Positions 63,921 to 64,000 of a stretch of 64,000 nt of DNA are shown one piece after another (position 1 is the stretch's first letter; each line of letters begins with the position of its first letter). Source of the stretch: Geodermatophilus sp. TF02-6 (lineage in GTDB: Bacteria > Actinomycetota > Actinomycetes > Mycobacteriales > Geodermatophilaceae); assembly GCF_003319115.1 (NCBI RefSeq), contig NZ_QOHF01000003.1, forward strand, positions 216,323 to 280,322, given 5' to 3'. The notes below the pieces were generated by a model, which did not search any database, was not told where the DNA came from, and worked only from the letters and a program-made list of their open reading frames with translations. The position numbers were made by a program, and so were the translations under genes.

Positions 63921-64000
63921 ATGCCGAGAACGGGGCGACCGAAGGCCGAGCTGGTGCTCAGCGACGAGGAGCGCGCGCAGTTGCTGCGCTGGTCGCGGCG
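63921..64000 (+). CDS. IS630-family transposase, N-terminus, cut by the window edge
   Basis: MPRTGRPKAELVLSDEERAQLLRWSRR is the typical beginning of actinobacterial IS630 transposases: a short basic leader, then the first helix of the Homeodomain-like/HTH region. The frame is open to base 64000. It is the third trace of this family in the window and the only one with an intact 5' end. Confidence 0.85.
   Translation, partial: MPRTGRPKAELVLSDEERAQLLRWSR

Overview
The window comes from a very GC-rich actinobacterium. Codon use, many GTG starts, leaderless genes, a menaquinol bc1/aa3 supercomplex (qcrCAB/ctaCEF), an Rpf cell-wall hydrolase and glnA under a GlnR-type box all point there. The style of the protein families and intergenic repeats suggests Geodermatophilaceae (Blastococcus/Geodermatophilus-like); this placement is inference, with no 16S gene in the window to test it. 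From glnA (about 10.5 kb) to the ATPase/glucokinase genes (about 62 kb) the order glnA, RDD, DUF4191, lipA, lipB, TIGR01777, sucB, lpd, pepA, gcvT, DUF3043, erpA, asnB, ctaC, ctaF, qcrBAC, ctaE, trpD, DnaQ-UvrC, GT4, fadD, SRPBCC, ArsA-like recalls, from memory, the conserved block between glnA1 and fadD15 of Mycobacterium tuberculosis.

Layout. 1-2.4 kb: tail of an unknown gene, an IclR regulator, then a c-di-AMP (ydaO-type) riboswitch driving an Rpf/LysM hydrolase, closed by a perfect terminator. 2.47-10.5 kb: an accessory island. It holds a complete-ended ISAs1 element with a frameshifted transposase, an IS630 tail, a TetR regulator divergent from a small membrane protein, a GH15 enzyme, an SDR broken by two frameshifts and a stop, a double DUF427 protein, a second IS630 tail and a tyrosine-recombinase tail whose catalytic Tyr is Cys. 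10.5-16.5 kb: glnA with a four-element GlnR box, RDD protein, two-component system, ABC exporter pair. 16.5-24.4 kb: DUF4191, lipA, an apolipoprotein-like protein, a truncated sensor-like membrane protein, leuS with a Leu leader-peptide attenuator, and lipB. 24.4-35.8 kb: S51 peptidase, FAD oxidoreductase, Ser/Thr kinase, TIGR01777, 2-oxoacid dehydrogenase E2 and E3, pepA, gcvT. 35.9-40.9 kb: a four-gene envelope operon (DUF1469, DUF3618, DUF4235, BrkB), aldo/keto reductase, DUF3043, erpA. 40.9-51.8 kb: asnB and the respiratory genes, then trpD. 52-64 kb: Lrp-type RAM protein, DnaQ-UvrC fusion, M48 protease, GT4 mannosyltransferase, acyl-CoA synthetase, SRPBCC, ArsA-like ATPase, glucokinase, a TIGR00300 protein, and the start of an IS630 transposase at the window edge.

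The strongest non-gene signals are regulatory RNA and small-scale architecture: the riboswitch before rpf, the leader-peptide/terminator before leuS, the GlnR box before glnA, a recurrent TAnnnT hexamer 6-8 nt before the start codon of about 18 genes (leaderless promoters), a dispersed family of intergenic hairpin repeats at no fewer than nine sites, and many perfect-stem terminators without U tracts. I found no rRNA, tRNA, CRISPR array or prophage. No single gene set looks like a wholly new defence or biosynthetic system; the best candidates for new biology are the repeat family, the leuS leader and the DUF-only envelope operon.
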